From Constrictibacter sp. MBR-5 (GTDB lineage Bacteria > Pseudomonadota > Alphaproteobacteria > JAJUGE01), in contig NZ_JBEPTK010000004.1 in the NCBI RefSeq assembly GCF_040549485.1, forward strand, positions 404,722 through 468,721: 64,000 nucleotides of DNA, read 5' to 3'. This document shows positions 8,246-17,118 of the stretch, in pieces (position 1 is the stretch's first letter; each line of letters begins with the position of its first letter). A program made the position numbers and the translations under genes. Below the pieces are notes generated by a model, which saw nothing but the letters and a program-made list of their open reading frames with translations, had not been told where the DNA came from and did not search any database.

Positions 8246-9166
8246 TCAGTCCATCGGCATCCCGGGGTGCATCTTCCGCGAGTCGCCGACATCCATGAAG
8301 GAGGTCGAGAGCGACGGCATCGCCACCTCGGCGATCAATTCCGGAGTCCAGCCGCCGTTGTGGTGGACCATGCGGATCGGCCGCGGCAGGCTGTAGAGCG
8401 ACAGTTCGGCCGCCCGCTGGTGGAAGACTTGGCCGTTGACGTAGCCGGCCTGCTCCGACGCCAGGAACGTGCACAGCGGGGCGATAGCGTCGGCGCGGCT
8501 GCGGCGCAGACGCTCCTCGCGGATCGCGGCGGCCTGCGGATCCTTCGGCGTCGGTACCGAGCGGGTCATGCGCGTGTCGGCGGACGGCGCGATGACGTTG
8601 GCCGTGATGTTCTTCGAGCCGTTCTCCATCGCCAGGATCCGCGCGAGCGCCACGATGCCCATCTTCGCGGCGCCGTAGTTCGCCTGGCCGATGTTGCCGA
8701 GCAGGCCGGACGTCGACGACACCATGACGATGCGGCCGTATTCCTGATCGCGGAACAGGTTGATCGCCGCGCGGCACACGTTGAAGTGTCCGGTCAGATG
8801 GACGTCGATGACGGCCTGCCAGTCGTCGGGCGACATCTTGTGGAACATGCGGTCGCGCAGGATGCCGGCCGGATTGAACAGGATGTGGGCACCGCCGAGT
8901 TCGTCGCGGGCCTGCTCGACCATGCCGAGGCAGTCCTCGTAGCTGGTGACCGATCCGAAGTTCGCCACCGCCTCGCCGCCGGCCGCCTTGATCTGATCGA
9001 CGATCTGCTGCGCCGGCGTGTTGTCGGCGCCCTCGCCTTCGCCGCTGACACCGGGATCGTTGACCAGCACCTTGGCGCCGTTCGCCGCCATCATCTTGGC
9101 GACCTCGGCGCCGACGCCGCGCCCGGCGCCCGTGCAGATCGCCACGCGACCGTCCAGCATGCCCAT
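8246..9166 (-). CDS. SDR-family oxidoreductase (HSD17B4-like 3-hydroxyacyl-CoA dehydrogenase type)
   Basis: This 306-residue short-chain dehydrogenase has the NAD(P) glycine motif TGAGRGVG near the N-terminus, the insert VNDPGVSGEGEGADNTPAQQ seen in the dehydrogenase unit of multifunctional peroxisomal enzyme 2, and catalytic residues VSST and YGAAK. It lies beside a NIPSNAP gene and near CaiB and acyl-CoA dehydrogenase genes, fitting oxidation of a 3-hydroxyacyl-CoA, though the substrate is inferred. The start at 9166 (MGMLDGR) has GTGAGGACTCGAGAC upstream; a frame to 9202 would place the ribosome site inside the gene. Confidence 0.8.
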   Translation of the reverse strand: MGMLDGRVAICTGAGRGVGAEVAKMMAANGAKVLVNDPGVSGEGEGADNTPAQQIVDQIKAAGGEAVANFGSVTSYEDCLGMVEQARDELGGAHILFNPAGILRDRMFHKMSPDDWQAVIDVHLTGHFNVCRAAINLFRDQEYGRIVMVSSTSGLLGNIGQANYGAAKMGIVALARILAMENGSKNITANVIAPSADTRMTRSVPTPKDPQAAAIREERLRRSRADAIAPLCTFLASEQAGYVNGQVFHQRAAELSLYSLPRPIRMVHHNGGWTPELIAEVAMPSLSTSFMDVGDSRKMHPGMPMD

Positions 9167-9599
9167 GTCTCGAGTCCTCACTTGGTTCGTTGGTACGGAC
9201 ATACTGTCCGGGACCGGCGCGCCGCTGTCAAAGGGGCGCCGGCGGAACCCGTAAGCGAGACAGGGAGGTGCAACGACGGCGCTAGCTGACTAAAGCGCCG
9301 CCGTCTTCACTGGACGCGGGCGCAACGTCCGCGTCTTGAGCGGCAAGGCAGGTGATTTCCGGGGTCGTCCAGGTTTTCAACGAGGCGTCGCCGGGCCGTT
9401 CCGATTCGGCGGCAGGCGGCTCTCTCCCGATCATTGCTGGTGCCTCGCGTAGAAGGTGGTAGCCCCCCGACGCTATTCAGCTAGGACCGCAAAGGCAATC
9501 CAGGTTCCTGACGAGGTTGGAAGGTTTCAGCCACAGCGTGGCGGATGCTCGGGTAATGGGCTAGCTTCCCGGGAACGCCCGAAGAGGACGAGCGCGAGC
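9167..9599. other. Intergenic region between divergent SDR and MFS genes
   Basis: About 430 bases with no convincing reading frame. It must hold the divergent promoters. A 7-bp hairpin (GACGCGG/CCGCGTC, 9313-9335, loop 9) is visible, plus a weaker 6-bp one at 9278-9299. No strong -35/-10 pair stands out and nothing else is seen. Confidence 0.4.
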
Positions 9600-10859
9600 A
9601 TGACAATCGCGGCCTCCGCCGATGGAAGGACAGACGCGGCCGTGCGATCCGCCGAGCGCCGCACGCTCGGCCTGATCTCGACGGCCCATCTGATCAGCCA
9701 TTTCCATATTTTGGTCCTGCCGCCGCTCTTCCCCCTGCTGCGCGACACGATGGGCGTCGGCTTCGTCGAACTCGGGCTGGCGCTGACGATCTTCAACGTG
9801 ATCTCTGGGCTGACGCAGGCGCCGATGGGGTTCCTGGTCGACAGGATCGGCCCGCGCCGGGTGCTGATCGCCGGTCTCTGCCTCGGCAGCCTCGCCTTCG
9901 TCTCGCTCGGCCTGTTTCCGGTCTATGCTTGGCTGCTGGTGGCGGCGGCCATCGCGGGGCTGGCGAACAGCGTCTATCACCCCTGCGACTACGCCATCCT
10001 GTCGGCCGGAATCGGTTCGTCGCGGGTCGGCCGTGCCTTCTCGATCCACACCTTCTCGGGTTTCGTCGGCGGCGCAATCGCACCGCCCGTCCTGCTCGTG
10101 ATCGCCGCGACCGCCGGCCTGTCGGCCGCGCTGATCTTCGCCGGCGCCGTCGGACTGGCCGCGGCGGGTGCGCTGGCCCTGGCCTCGCCGCCGAAGGCCG
10201 CGCCCGCGGCCGCCCCGGCGAAGAACGCGGCTGCCGATGGCACGAAGGGCGCCGGCGTCTCGGTGTTCACGCCCACCGTGCTGATGCTGACCGGCTTCTT
10301 CATGCTGCTCAGCCTGTCGAACGGCGGCATCAACAACTTTTCCGTCTCCGCCCTGGTCGACGGCTACGGCATCGCCTTCACCACCGCCAACGTCGCGCTC
10401 ACCGCCTTTCTCGCGTCGAGCGCCTTCGGCGTTCTCGCCGGCGGCTGGCTGGCCGACCGCACGCGCCGGCACGGCGATGTCGCCGCCGGCAGCTTCAGCG
10501 TCGCCGCGCTGCTGATTCTGATGGTCGCGACCCTGGACCTGCCGGCCTTCGTGCTGATCCCCGTCATGGGCCTCGCCGGCTTCTTCTCCGGCCTGATCGC
10601 GCCGTCGCGCGACATGCTGGTGCGCGCCGCCGCACCGCCCGGTGCGGCCGGCCGGACCTTCGGCATCGTGTCGACCGGCTTCAACGTCGGCGGCGCCATC
10701 GGGCCGATGCTGTTCGGCTGGATCCTCGACCAGGGCGAGCCGCGCTGGCTGTTCGGCGCCGCGGTCTGTTTCATGACGGTCACCGTGGTCATGGCGCTAG
10801 TCGGCGACCGTTGGAGCGCCGCCCGCGCACGGCGGCCGGCCGTGGCCCCCGGCGAATAG
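9600..10859 (+). CDS. Major facilitator superfamily transporter
   Basis: The 419-residue protein has about 12 predicted transmembrane helices in two halves, split by a polar alanine-rich loop near residues 190-215. Motif A-like sequences occur after helix 2 ([10 protein letters not shown]) and in the second half ([13 protein letters not shown]). A periodic substrate or drug:proton transporter of unknown specificity is likely. Position next to SDR, CaiB and acyl-CoA dehydrogenase genes suggests uptake of the organic acid they process. Start ATG 9600 is chosen because MTIAAS leads directly into the first helix region, with GAGGACGAG upstream; the longer frame from 9456 has no membrane-protein character. 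Confidence 0.85.
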   Translation: MTIAASADGRTDAAVRSAERRTLGLISTAHLISHFHILVLPPLFPLLRDTMGVGFVELGLALTIFNVISGLTQAPMGFLVDRIGPRRVLIAGLCLGSLAFVSLGLFPVYAWLLVAAAIAGLANSVYHPCDYAILSAGIGSSRVGRAFSIHTFSGFVGGAIAPPVLLVIAATAGLSAALIFAGAVGLAAAGALALASPPKAAPAAAPAKNAAADGTKGAGVSVFTPTVLMLTGFFMLLSLSNGGINNFSVSALVDGYGIAFTTANVALTAFLASSAFGVLAGGWLADRTRRHGDVAAGSFSVAALLILMVATLDLPAFVLIPVMGLAGFFSGLIAPSRDMLVRAAAPPGAAGRTFGIVSTGFNVGGAIGPMLFGWILDQGEPRWLFGAAVCFMTVTVVMALVGDRWSAARARRPAVAPGE

Positions 10860-10952
10860 CGGGGATCTTTCCAAGGGCGGCGGCAGCGGTCATTATCCGG
10901 ACATTTCCGGCACCGCCCTTCGCCCCGCCCCATCCCCGGCAGCAGCAGCGAC

Positions 10953-12173
10953 ATGACCGATCAGACCTCTTCCGGCCGCCGGCCGCCGCCGCTCGCCGGC
11001 GTCCGCGTGCTCGACTTCACCCGCGTCCTGGCGGGTCCGTGGTCGACGCTGAACCTCGCCGACCTAGGCGCCGAGGTCATCAAGGTCGAGAACCCGAAGG
11101 GCGGCGACGACACCCGGCAGTACAAGCCGCCGGAGGTCGGCGGCGAGGCCTCCTACTTCCTCTTCGTCAACCGCAACAAGAAGAGCCTGGCCCTCGACAT
11201 CACCAAGCCCGAGGGGCAGGCGATCGTCCGGCGGCTCGCGGCACAGGTGGACGTGGTCATCGAGAACTATCGTCCCGACGTGATGGAGCGGCAGGGCATC
11301 GACTACGCGTCGCTGTCAAAGGTAAACCCGCGCCTGATCTACTGCTCGATCTCCGGCTACGGCCACGACAGCCCGCTGAAGATGGTCGCCGGCTACGACC
11401 CCGTCGCCCAGGCCGAGAGCGGCATGATGTCGATCACCGGCGAGCCCGACGGCGAGCCGATGCGCAGCGGCGCCTCCTATGCGGACATCTTCACCGGCAT
11501 GTTCGCGACCCAGGCGATCATGGGCGCCCTGTTCGCGCGCGAGCGTGACGGTCTGGGCCAGCATATCGATCTCGCCCTCGTCGACAGTGCCGTCGCGGTC
11601 ACGGCCAACCTCGCGCAGAACTACCTGGTCACCGGCCAGCAGCCGCAGCGCCTCGGCAACCGCCATCCCTTCCTCGAGCCCTTCGGAACCTTCCAGTGTG
11701 CCGACGGCCTGATCAACATCGTCATCGGCAACGCCCGCCAGTGGGAACGCTTCTGCAAGGACGTGCTCGACCGGCCCGACCTGCTCGAGGATCCGCGCTT
11801 CGCCACCAACCCCGGCCGCCTGCAGAACCGTCAGGCGGTGCGCGACCTGCTGACGGTGACGTTCCTGACCGACACGCGCGAGAACTGGATCGCCAGGATG
11901 CGCGCCGCCGGCGTGCCGGCCGGTTCGGTGCGCGCCGTCGGCGAGGCGCTGGAGGCGCCGGAGATCCGCTATCGCGGCATGGTCCGCGAGGTCGAGCATC
12001 CGACCGCCGGCACGATCTCGATGCTCGCCTCCCCGCTCAAGCTCTCCGGCACCCCCACCGCCGACCTCCAGGCCCCGCCCCTTCTCGGCCAGCACACGGA
12101 CGAGGTGCTCTCCGCGGCAGGGTACGACGCCGGGGAGATCGCGGCACTCCGGGAGACGGGCATCGTCGGGTAA
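10953..12173 (+). CDS. CaiB/BaiF family III CoA-transferase
   Basis: The 406-residue protein has the family opening LAGVRVLDFTRVLAGPWST, followed by DLGAEVIKVENPKGGDDTR and NRNKKSLALDI for CoA binding. D178 in SGASYADIFTG aligns with the catalytic Asp that forms the acyl-anhydride intermediate. The enzyme moves CoA between organic acids without ATP. It is the first of three CaiB genes here; the toxin-antitoxin pair separates it from the other two. Substrates cannot be assigned. Confidence 0.9.
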   Translation: MTDQTSSGRRPPPLAGVRVLDFTRVLAGPWSTLNLADLGAEVIKVENPKGGDDTRQYKPPEVGGEASYFLFVNRNKKSLALDITKPEGQAIVRRLAAQVDVVIENYRPDVMERQGIDYASLSKVNPRLIYCSISGYGHDSPLKMVAGYDPVAQAESGMMSITGEPDGEPMRSGASYADIFTGMFATQAIMGALFARERDGLGQHIDLALVDSAVAVTANLAQNYLVTGQQPQRLGNRHPFLEPFGTFQCADGLINIVIGNARQWERFCKDVLDRPDLLEDPRFATNPGRLQNRQAVRDLLTVTFLTDTRENWIARMRAAGVPAGSVRAVGEALEAPEIRYRGMVREVEHPTAGTISMLASPLKLSGTPTADLQAPPLLGQHTDEVLSAAGYDAGEIAALRETGIVG

Positions 12174-12178
12174 CGGCG

Positions 12179-12238
12179 TTGCCCACTCGATCGGTAAGGA
12201 CTATTTCAGTTCGTAAGGAATCCTCCCGGAGGTAAGGA
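12179..12238 (+). promoter_or_regulatory. Toxin-antitoxin promoter with three GTAAGGA direct repeats
   Basis: GTAAGGA occurs at 12194, 12213 and 12232, exactly 19 bases apart. A promoter-like pair TTGCCC (12179-12184), 17 bases, TATTTC (12202-12207) places copy 1 in the spacer, copy 2 near the start of transcription and copy 3 in the ribosome site just before the antitoxin ATG. CCTCCCGGAGG at 12222-12232 is palindromic. An operator for autoregulation by the AbrB-type antitoxin is inferred. Confidence 0.6.
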
Positions 12239-12240
12239 CG

Positions 12241-12498
12241 ATGGTCAGCGCGGTCATGACGAGCAAGGGCCAGACGACGATCCCAAAGGCCGTTCGCGAC
12301 AAGCTGCGGCTGAAGCCCGGCGATCGACTGGAGTTCCTGCTTCAGAGAAACGGGACGCTGGTGGTCGTGCCGAAGAACGTGCCGCTGTCCGCCCTGAAGG
12401 GGTGCCTGCCCCGGCCGGAGCGCACCGTCACGGTGGAGGAGATGAACGAAGCCGTTGTGGAGGCTGCAGTCGAGCGGGTGGAGCGCGGGCTGCGTTGA
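12241..12498 (+). CDS. AbrB/MazE-type antitoxin
   Basis: The 85-residue protein has a SpoVT/AbrB swapped-hairpin DNA-binding domain (VMTSKGQTTIPKAVRDKLRL, then KPGDRLEFLL) and a C-terminal toxin-binding tail (VTVEEMNEAVVEAAVERVER). It should neutralise the adjacent PIN ribonuclease and repress its own promoter. The start has GGAGGTAAGGACG directly upstream, overlapping the third GTAAGGA repeat. The toxin start overlaps its stop codon. Confidence 0.9.
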   Translation: MVSAVMTSKGQTTIPKAVRDKLRLKPGDRLEFLLQRNGTLVVVPKNVPLSALKGCLPRPERTVTVEEMNEAVVEAAVERVERGLR

Positions 12499-12902
12499 AG
12501 GGTCTCGATACGAACGTTCTGCTTCGCTACCTGGTCAGGGACGACGAGGCGCAGACGGCGATCGCCGACGCGTTTCTCGATGCCGAATGCCGGCAGGAAA
12601 CCCCCTGCCTCGTCAATCGGATCGTCCTCACCGAGATCGTGTGGGTCCTCGGCCGGACCTACAAATACGGTCGCCATGAAATCGCATCCGCACTGGAACT
12701 GCTGCTGCGCTCCGACGGACTTCTCGTCGAACATGAGGACGCCGTATGGGCAGCGCTCAACGCCTATCGAAATGATCGCGCCGACTTCGCCGACCGCCTG
12801 ATTGCCGAAACGAACATCGATTTCGGCTGCTCGGAAACGGCGACCTTCGACCGGGCTGCGGCCCGCCATCCCCACTTCCGCTATATCGGCGACAAGAAGT
12901 AG
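12495..12902 (+). CDS. PIN-domain toxin ribonuclease (VapC-like)
   Basis: The 135-residue protein starts KGLDTNVLLRYLVRDD, with the first PIN acidic residue in LDTN; other acidic residues are in LTEIVW and RADFADRLIAE, with a final acid at TFDRA. Together they would bind Mg2+ for endoribonuclease activity. The TTG start at 12495 overlaps the antitoxin TGA (TTGA), so translation is coupled; a frame from 12402 is a shadow of the antitoxin. The partner is AbrB/MazE-like, a common combination for this PIN group. CaiB genes flank the pair on both sides. Confidence 0.88.
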   Translation: MKGLDTNVLLRYLVRDDEAQTAIADAFLDAECRQETPCLVNRIVLTEIVWVLGRTYKYGRHEIASALELLLRSDGLLVEHEDAVWAALNAYRNDRADFADRLIAETNIDFGCSETATFDRAAARHPHFRYIGDKK

Positions 12903-12912
12903 AGCCAGCCCC

Positions 12913-15312
12913 ATGCCCCAGGACCGTCCCCTCCCCCCTCTCCACGGCATCCGCGTCGCCGACTTCTCGCGCGTCATCGCCGGCCCGCTCTGCGCGATGA
13001 CCCTCGCCGACCTGGGCGCCGACGTGGTGAAGATCGAGAATCCGGACGGCGGCGACGACACCCGCGGCTACCGGCCGCCGGAGTATAAGGGCCTGTCGCC
13101 GGCCTTCCTCTGCTACAACCGGAACAAGCGCAGCATCGCCCTCGACCTCAACAAGGCCGAGGACCTCGCCAAGGCGAAGGCGCTGACCGAGCGCGCCGAC
13201 CTGGTGATCGAGAATTTCCGCACCGGCCTGATGGAGAAGTACGGCCTGGGCTACGCCGATCTCGCGCCGTCCAACCCGCGCCTCGTCTATCTCTCGGTCT
13301 CCGCCTACGGCCGGACCGGGCCGTTCAAGGCGCGCGCCGGCTACGATCCCGTCGTCCAGGCCGAGAGCGGCTTCATGTCGATGACGGGCGACCCCGACCT
13401 GCCGCCGCTGCGCACTGGCGTGCCGATGATCGACGTGACCACCGGCATGACTGCCGTCCAGGCGGCCATCGCCGCCCTGATCGCGCGCGAGACCACCGGC
13501 CGCGGCCAGTATGTCGAGGTGCCGCTGTTCGACACCGGCTTCGCCATGACGCTGCACGCATCGCAGAGCTACCTGCTCGACGGCGAATGTCCGCAGCGCG
13601 CCGGCAACGGCAGCATCCTCGCCTCGCCGATCGGCGTGTTCCAAGGCGCCGACGGGCCCTTCTTCCTGACGATCGGCGGCGAGCGGCCCTGGCGCCGGCT
13701 GGCGGGCGAACTGCTGAACCGTCCCGATCTGCTCAACGATCCGCGCTTCGCCACGAACGCGGCGCGCGTCGCCAACAACACCGAACTCTGCGCTCTTCTC
13801 AACGCGATCTTCGCGACGCAGCCGCGCCAGCACTGGATCGAGCAGATGCGCGCCGCCGGCGTGCCGGTCGGTGCTATCCGCACCATCCCCGAGGCCTACA
13901 CCTCCGCCGAGGCGGAGACGCGTGGCATCGTCGGCCGAATCCCGCACGAGACGCTGGGCGACGTGCCCGACGTGCGCAGCCCGCTGCGCCTCTACGGCAC
14001 GCCGCTGCGTGACGCCGTCGGCGCACCCGAGCTGAACCAGCACGGCGCGGCGATCGAGAAGGAATGGCTGGCCTCGCCCGTCCCTGCGGCACCTGCGGCG
14101 ACATCCGTTCGCGACATCCCGCACCCGCTCTCCGGCCTCAAGGTCCTCGACTTCACCCGCGTCATCGCCGGCCCGCACTGCGCCATGACGCTGGGCGACC
14201 TGGGCGCCGACGTGCTGAAGATCGAGCATCCGGAGACCGGCGACGACGCCCGCGGCTATGCCGGTCCGCGCGTCGGCGGCGAGGGCGCCTTCTATCTCGC
14301 CTACAACCGCAACAAGCGTAGCCTCGCGCTCGACCTGTCGAAGCCCGAGGGTCAGGCGCTCGCACGCGACCTCGCCGCGGAGGCGGATGTCGTGCTGGAG
14401 AATTTCTCCGCCGGCGTCATGAAGAAGTTCGGCCTCGACTATGAGAGCCTCAAGTCGGTCAACCCGTCGCTGGTCTACTGCGCCATGTCGGGCTACGGCC
14501 GCGACGGCGACTTCGCCAAGCGCGCCGGCTACGACCCTGTCGCGCAGGCCGAGAGCGGCTTCATGTCGATCACCGGCCGCCCCGACGGCGAGCCCACCCG
14601 CACCGGCATCCCGATGATCGACGTCACCACCGGCCTCGGCGCCGCCCAGGCGACCCTGGCGGCCCTCTTCCACCGCAGCCGCACCGGCGAGGGCCAGTAT
14701 GTCGACGTGGCGCTGTTCGACACGGCCTGCGCCATGAGCTTCCACTTCGGCATGGCGTACCTCATCGACGGCAAGACGCCGATGCGCTGGGGCAACGGCA
14801 GCCCCGCCGCCAACCCCGTCGGGGTCTACGAAGCCTCCGACGGGCCGTTCCAGATGACGCTCGCAGGCGAACGGGTCTGGAAGAAGTTCATCGTCGACGT
14901 GGTGAACCGGCCCGACATCGCCGCCGACCCGCACTTCCTCACCAACAGCGCGCGCGTCGCCAACCGCGATCTGGTCGACCGCACCTTGAACGAGATCTTC
15001 GCCACCGACACCCGCGACAACTGGGTGGCGCGGATGCGCGCCGCCGGCGCCCCCGCGGGCCCGATCCGCACCATCGCGGAAGCCTGCGAGTCGCCCGAGG
15101 TCAAGGAGCGCGAGCGTTACGTCTCGATCCCGCATCCGACCGCCGGGACGGTGCCCTGCCTGCGCAGCCCGATCCGCATGGACGGAACGCCGGTACGCGA
15201 TCCGATGGCGGCGCCGACGCTCGGCCAGCATACCGCCGCGGCGCTCGGCGACTGGCTCGGCTACGACGCGGCACGGGTCGACGGCCTCAAGGCACAGGGA
15301 ATCGTGAAATGA
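12913..15312 (+). CDS. Double-length CaiB/BaiF CoA-transferase fusion
   Basis: The 799-residue protein is two complete family III CoA-transferase domains, residues about 8-395 and 403-797, joined by a proline/alanine linker (SPVPAAPAATS). Each half has GLKVLDF or GIRVADF followed by RVIAGP, an NRNKRS CoA-site block, and a catalytic Asp in TG(V/I)PMIDVTTG (D174 and D570), so both may be active. Typical members are about 400 residues. The halves resemble each other and the flanking single-domain genes, suggesting duplication and fusion, perhaps mimicking the interlocked dimer. Start ATG 12913 is just after the toxin gene; the next CaiB overlaps its end by ATGA. Confidence 0.88.
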   Translation: MPQDRPLPPLHGIRVADFSRVIAGPLCAMTLADLGADVVKIENPDGGDDTRGYRPPEYKGLSPAFLCYNRNKRSIALDLNKAEDLAKAKALTERADLVIENFRTGLMEKYGLGYADLAPSNPRLVYLSVSAYGRTGPFKARAGYDPVVQAESGFMSMTGDPDLPPLRTGVPMIDVTTGMTAVQAAIAALIARETTGRGQYVEVPLFDTGFAMTLHASQSYLLDGECPQRAGNGSILASPIGVFQGADGPFFLTIGGERPWRRLAGELLNRPDLLNDPRFATNAARVANNTELCALLNAIFATQPRQHWIEQMRAAGVPVGAIRTIPEAYTSAEAETRGIVGRIPHETLGDVPDVRSPLRLYGTPLRDAVGAPELNQHGAAIEKEWLASPVPAAPAATSVRDIPHPLSGLKVLDFTRVIAGPHCAMTLGDLGADVLKIEHPETGDDARGYAGPRVGGEGAFYLAYNRNKRSLALDLSKPEGQALARDLAAEADVVLENFSAGVMKKFGLDYESLKSVNPSLVYCAMSGYGRDGDFAKRAGYDPVAQAESGFMSITGRPDGEPTRTGIPMIDVTTGLGAAQATLAALFHRSRTGEGQYVDVALFDTACAMSFHFGMAYLIDGKTPMRWGNGSPAANPVGVYEASDGPFQMTLAGERVWKKFIVDVVNRPDIAADPHFLTNSARVANRDLVDRTLNEIFATDTRDNWVARMRAAGAPAGPIRTIAEACESPEVKERERYVSIPHPTAGTVPCLRSPIRMDGTPVRDPMAAPTLGQHTAAALGDWLGYDAARVDGLKAQGIVK

Positions 15313-16526
15313 CCGACGAGGCCGCGGCGACCCTGCCGCATCCGCTGACGGGCATCCGCGTGCTCGACTTCACCCGCGTGCTCGCCGGCCCCTACCTCAC
15401 CATGATGCTGGCCGACCTGGGCGCAGAGGTGATCAAGGTCGAGAACCCCGACGGCGGCGACGACAGCCGCGCCTGGAACCCGCCCGGCCTTGGCAGCGAG
15501 AGCGCCTACTTCCTCGCGATCAACCGCCACAAGAAGAGCGTCACGGTCGACCTCGGCACCGAGGCCGGGCGCGACCTCTGCCGCGAACTCGCGGCAAAGT
15601 GCGACATCCTGGTCCAGAATTTCCGCGTCGACGTCATGGAGCGGCACGGCCTGGACTACGCCGCCCTGTCGGGGGCCAATCCGCGCCTGATCTACTGCTC
15701 GATCTCCGGCTACGGCCACGACACGCCCTATCGCATGAACGTCGGCTACGACCAGATCGCCCAGGGCGAAGGCGGCCTCATGTACCTGACCGGGCAGCCC
15801 GAGGCCGACCCCGTCCGCACCGGCGCCTCGCTGGCCGACACGCTGACGGGCCTTCACGCCGGGATGGCCGTCCTGGCCGCGCTGCGCGCCCGGGAGGTGA
15901 CCGGCCGCGGCCAGCATGTGGACATGGCGCTGCTCGACACCGTCGTCGCCGTCAGCGGCTTCCTCTCGCAGGGCGCCCTCCTGACGGGCGAGAACCCGCC
16001 GCGCAGCGGCAACAGCTCTTTCCTGGTCATCCCGACCGGCGTCTATCCCTGTGCCGACGGCCTGCTGAACCTGCTGGTCGGCAACGACCGGCAGTTCCGG
16101 CGCCTCTGCACCGACGTGCTGGAACGGCCCGACATGGCCGAGGATGCACGCTTCCGCACCAACAAGGACCGCCGGGCGCACAAGGCGGAGCTGGACGAGG
16201 TGCTGAAGGATCTGTTCTCGCGCCGGCCGCGCGACCACTGGATCGAGCGCTGCCGCGCATCGGGCGTCCCCGCCGGCAGCGTCCGCACCCTGACGGAGGC
16301 GCTCGCCGCTCCGGAGCCGGCGGCGCGCGACATGATTCAGGAGGTCGAGCATCCGGCCGGCAGCTTCCGCACGGTCGCCTCGCCGATGAAGCTGTCCGGG
16401 ACGCCGGTGCGGCGTGCGGGGCCCGCGCCGCTGCTCGGCGAGCATACGGACGAGGTCCTGCGCGAGGTGCTCGGCTGCGACGACGCCCGCATCGCTGCCC
16501 TGCGCGCGGCGGGCGGCGTCCGCTGA
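15309..16526 (+). CDS. CaiB/BaiF family III CoA-transferase
   Basis: The 405-residue protein has LTGIRVLDFTRVLAGPYLT, VIKVENPDGGDDSR and NRHKKSVTVDL, and catalytic D177 in TGASLADTLTG. Its ATG overlaps the stop of the double-length paralogue, so they form an operon and may act on the same pathway. It is closest by eye to the first paralogue at 10953 (shared RLIYCSISGYGHD). Substrate unknown. Confidence 0.9.
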   Translation: MTDEAAATLPHPLTGIRVLDFTRVLAGPYLTMMLADLGAEVIKVENPDGGDDSRAWNPPGLGSESAYFLAINRHKKSVTVDLGTEAGRDLCRELAAKCDILVQNFRVDVMERHGLDYAALSGANPRLIYCSISGYGHDTPYRMNVGYDQIAQGEGGLMYLTGQPEADPVRTGASLADTLTGLHAGMAVLAALRAREVTGRGQHVDMALLDTVVAVSGFLSQGALLTGENPPRSGNSSFLVIPTGVYPCADGLLNLLVGNDRQFRRLCTDVLERPDMAEDARFRTNKDRRAHKAELDEVLKDLFSRRPRDHWIERCRASGVPAGSVRTLTEALAAPEPAARDMIQEVEHPAGSFRTVASPMKLSGTPVRRAGPAPLLGEHTDEVLREVLGCDDARIAALRAAGGVR

Positions 16527-16544
16527 GCGGCCTCGGCCGCCTCA
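16523..16544. terminator. Palindrome spanning two convergent stop codons
   Basis: TGAGCGGCCTCGGCCGCCTCA is near-palindromic and includes the CaiB stop at its left end and the PAS-gene stop at its right. The loop would be very short and no T-run follows. A bidirectional end signal is possible but uncertain. Confidence 0.3.
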
Positions 16545-17039
16545 GAAACGGTTGCCGAGCAGCTTGGTGAACCCGAAGAGATACCGCACCGTCCCATCGT
16601 CGGGAGGGTTTCCGGTGAAGGGCAGCACGACCCGGTGATAGGGCAGTTGCGCCCCTGTGGGCCGCCAGTTCAGGACCGACTGCGAGAACACGGGCAGCCT
16701 GCTGGAGCGGGCCCGTTCATAGTCGGCCAGCACGCGCGGGCCTGTGCCCGTGGCGCGGATGAAGTCCGACACCCGCATGCCAGTCACGTCATAGCCGTAG
16801 AGCGCGAAATAGCCGGTGCCGATCAGCCTCGCGTACCACGCGTCGTCGCGCAGTTCGAACAGGAACGCCAGGTCGAGGCAGCGCGGCGGAACGTCGAGCG
16901 GATCGATCTGCGACTTCGTCGGCAAATCCGCAACGCCCTTGCGGGCGTGCCAGAGCGTCTCCGCCCAACGAAGGTCCGGATCCAGCCAGTCCGGCGACCG
17001 GGCCGCCGCCACCGACTGCGCTTCCACCTCGGATCGCAC
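16542..17039 (-). CDS. PAS-domain protein (PAS_5 type)
   Basis: The 165-residue protein matches the alphaproteobacterial stand-alone PAS_5 layout: SQIDPLDVPPRCLDLAFLFE, WYARLIGTGYFALYGYDVTG, then SRLPVFSQSVLNW and YHRVVLPF. No output domain is present. Such proteins are presumed small-ligand or redox sensors acting through partners. The start is set at GTG 17039, which has AGGGGTGGACG upstream; the frame runs on to 17183 but would enter the acyl-CoA dehydrogenase gene, and its residues there are not PAS-like. It follows that gene on the same strand after about 80 bases. Confidence 0.72.
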   Translation of the reverse strand: MRSEVEAQSVAAARSPDWLDPDLRWAETLWHARKGVADLPTKSQIDPLDVPPRCLDLAFLFELRDDAWYARLIGTGYFALYGYDVTGMRVSDFIRATGTGPRVLADYERARSSRLPVFSQSVLNWRPTGAQLPYHRVVLPFTGNPPDDGTVRYLFGFTKLLGNRF

Positions 17040-17118
17040 CGTCCACCCCTGTTGGTTTTTATCGCGCGACAGTAGGCCGGCGCCCTCTACGGCCGGTAAA
17101 GACGGGCGTAAGCCCGGC

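Noticed and set aside
9278..9299. 6-bp hairpin GGCGCT/AGCGCC
   Set aside because: Short stem with a 10-base loop, expected by chance at this GC content.
12757..15231. Minus-strand open frame of about 820 codons opposite the double CaiB gene
   Set aside because: Low-complexity Arg/Ala/Gly composition and no motifs; the plus-strand CaiB domains are unmistakable.
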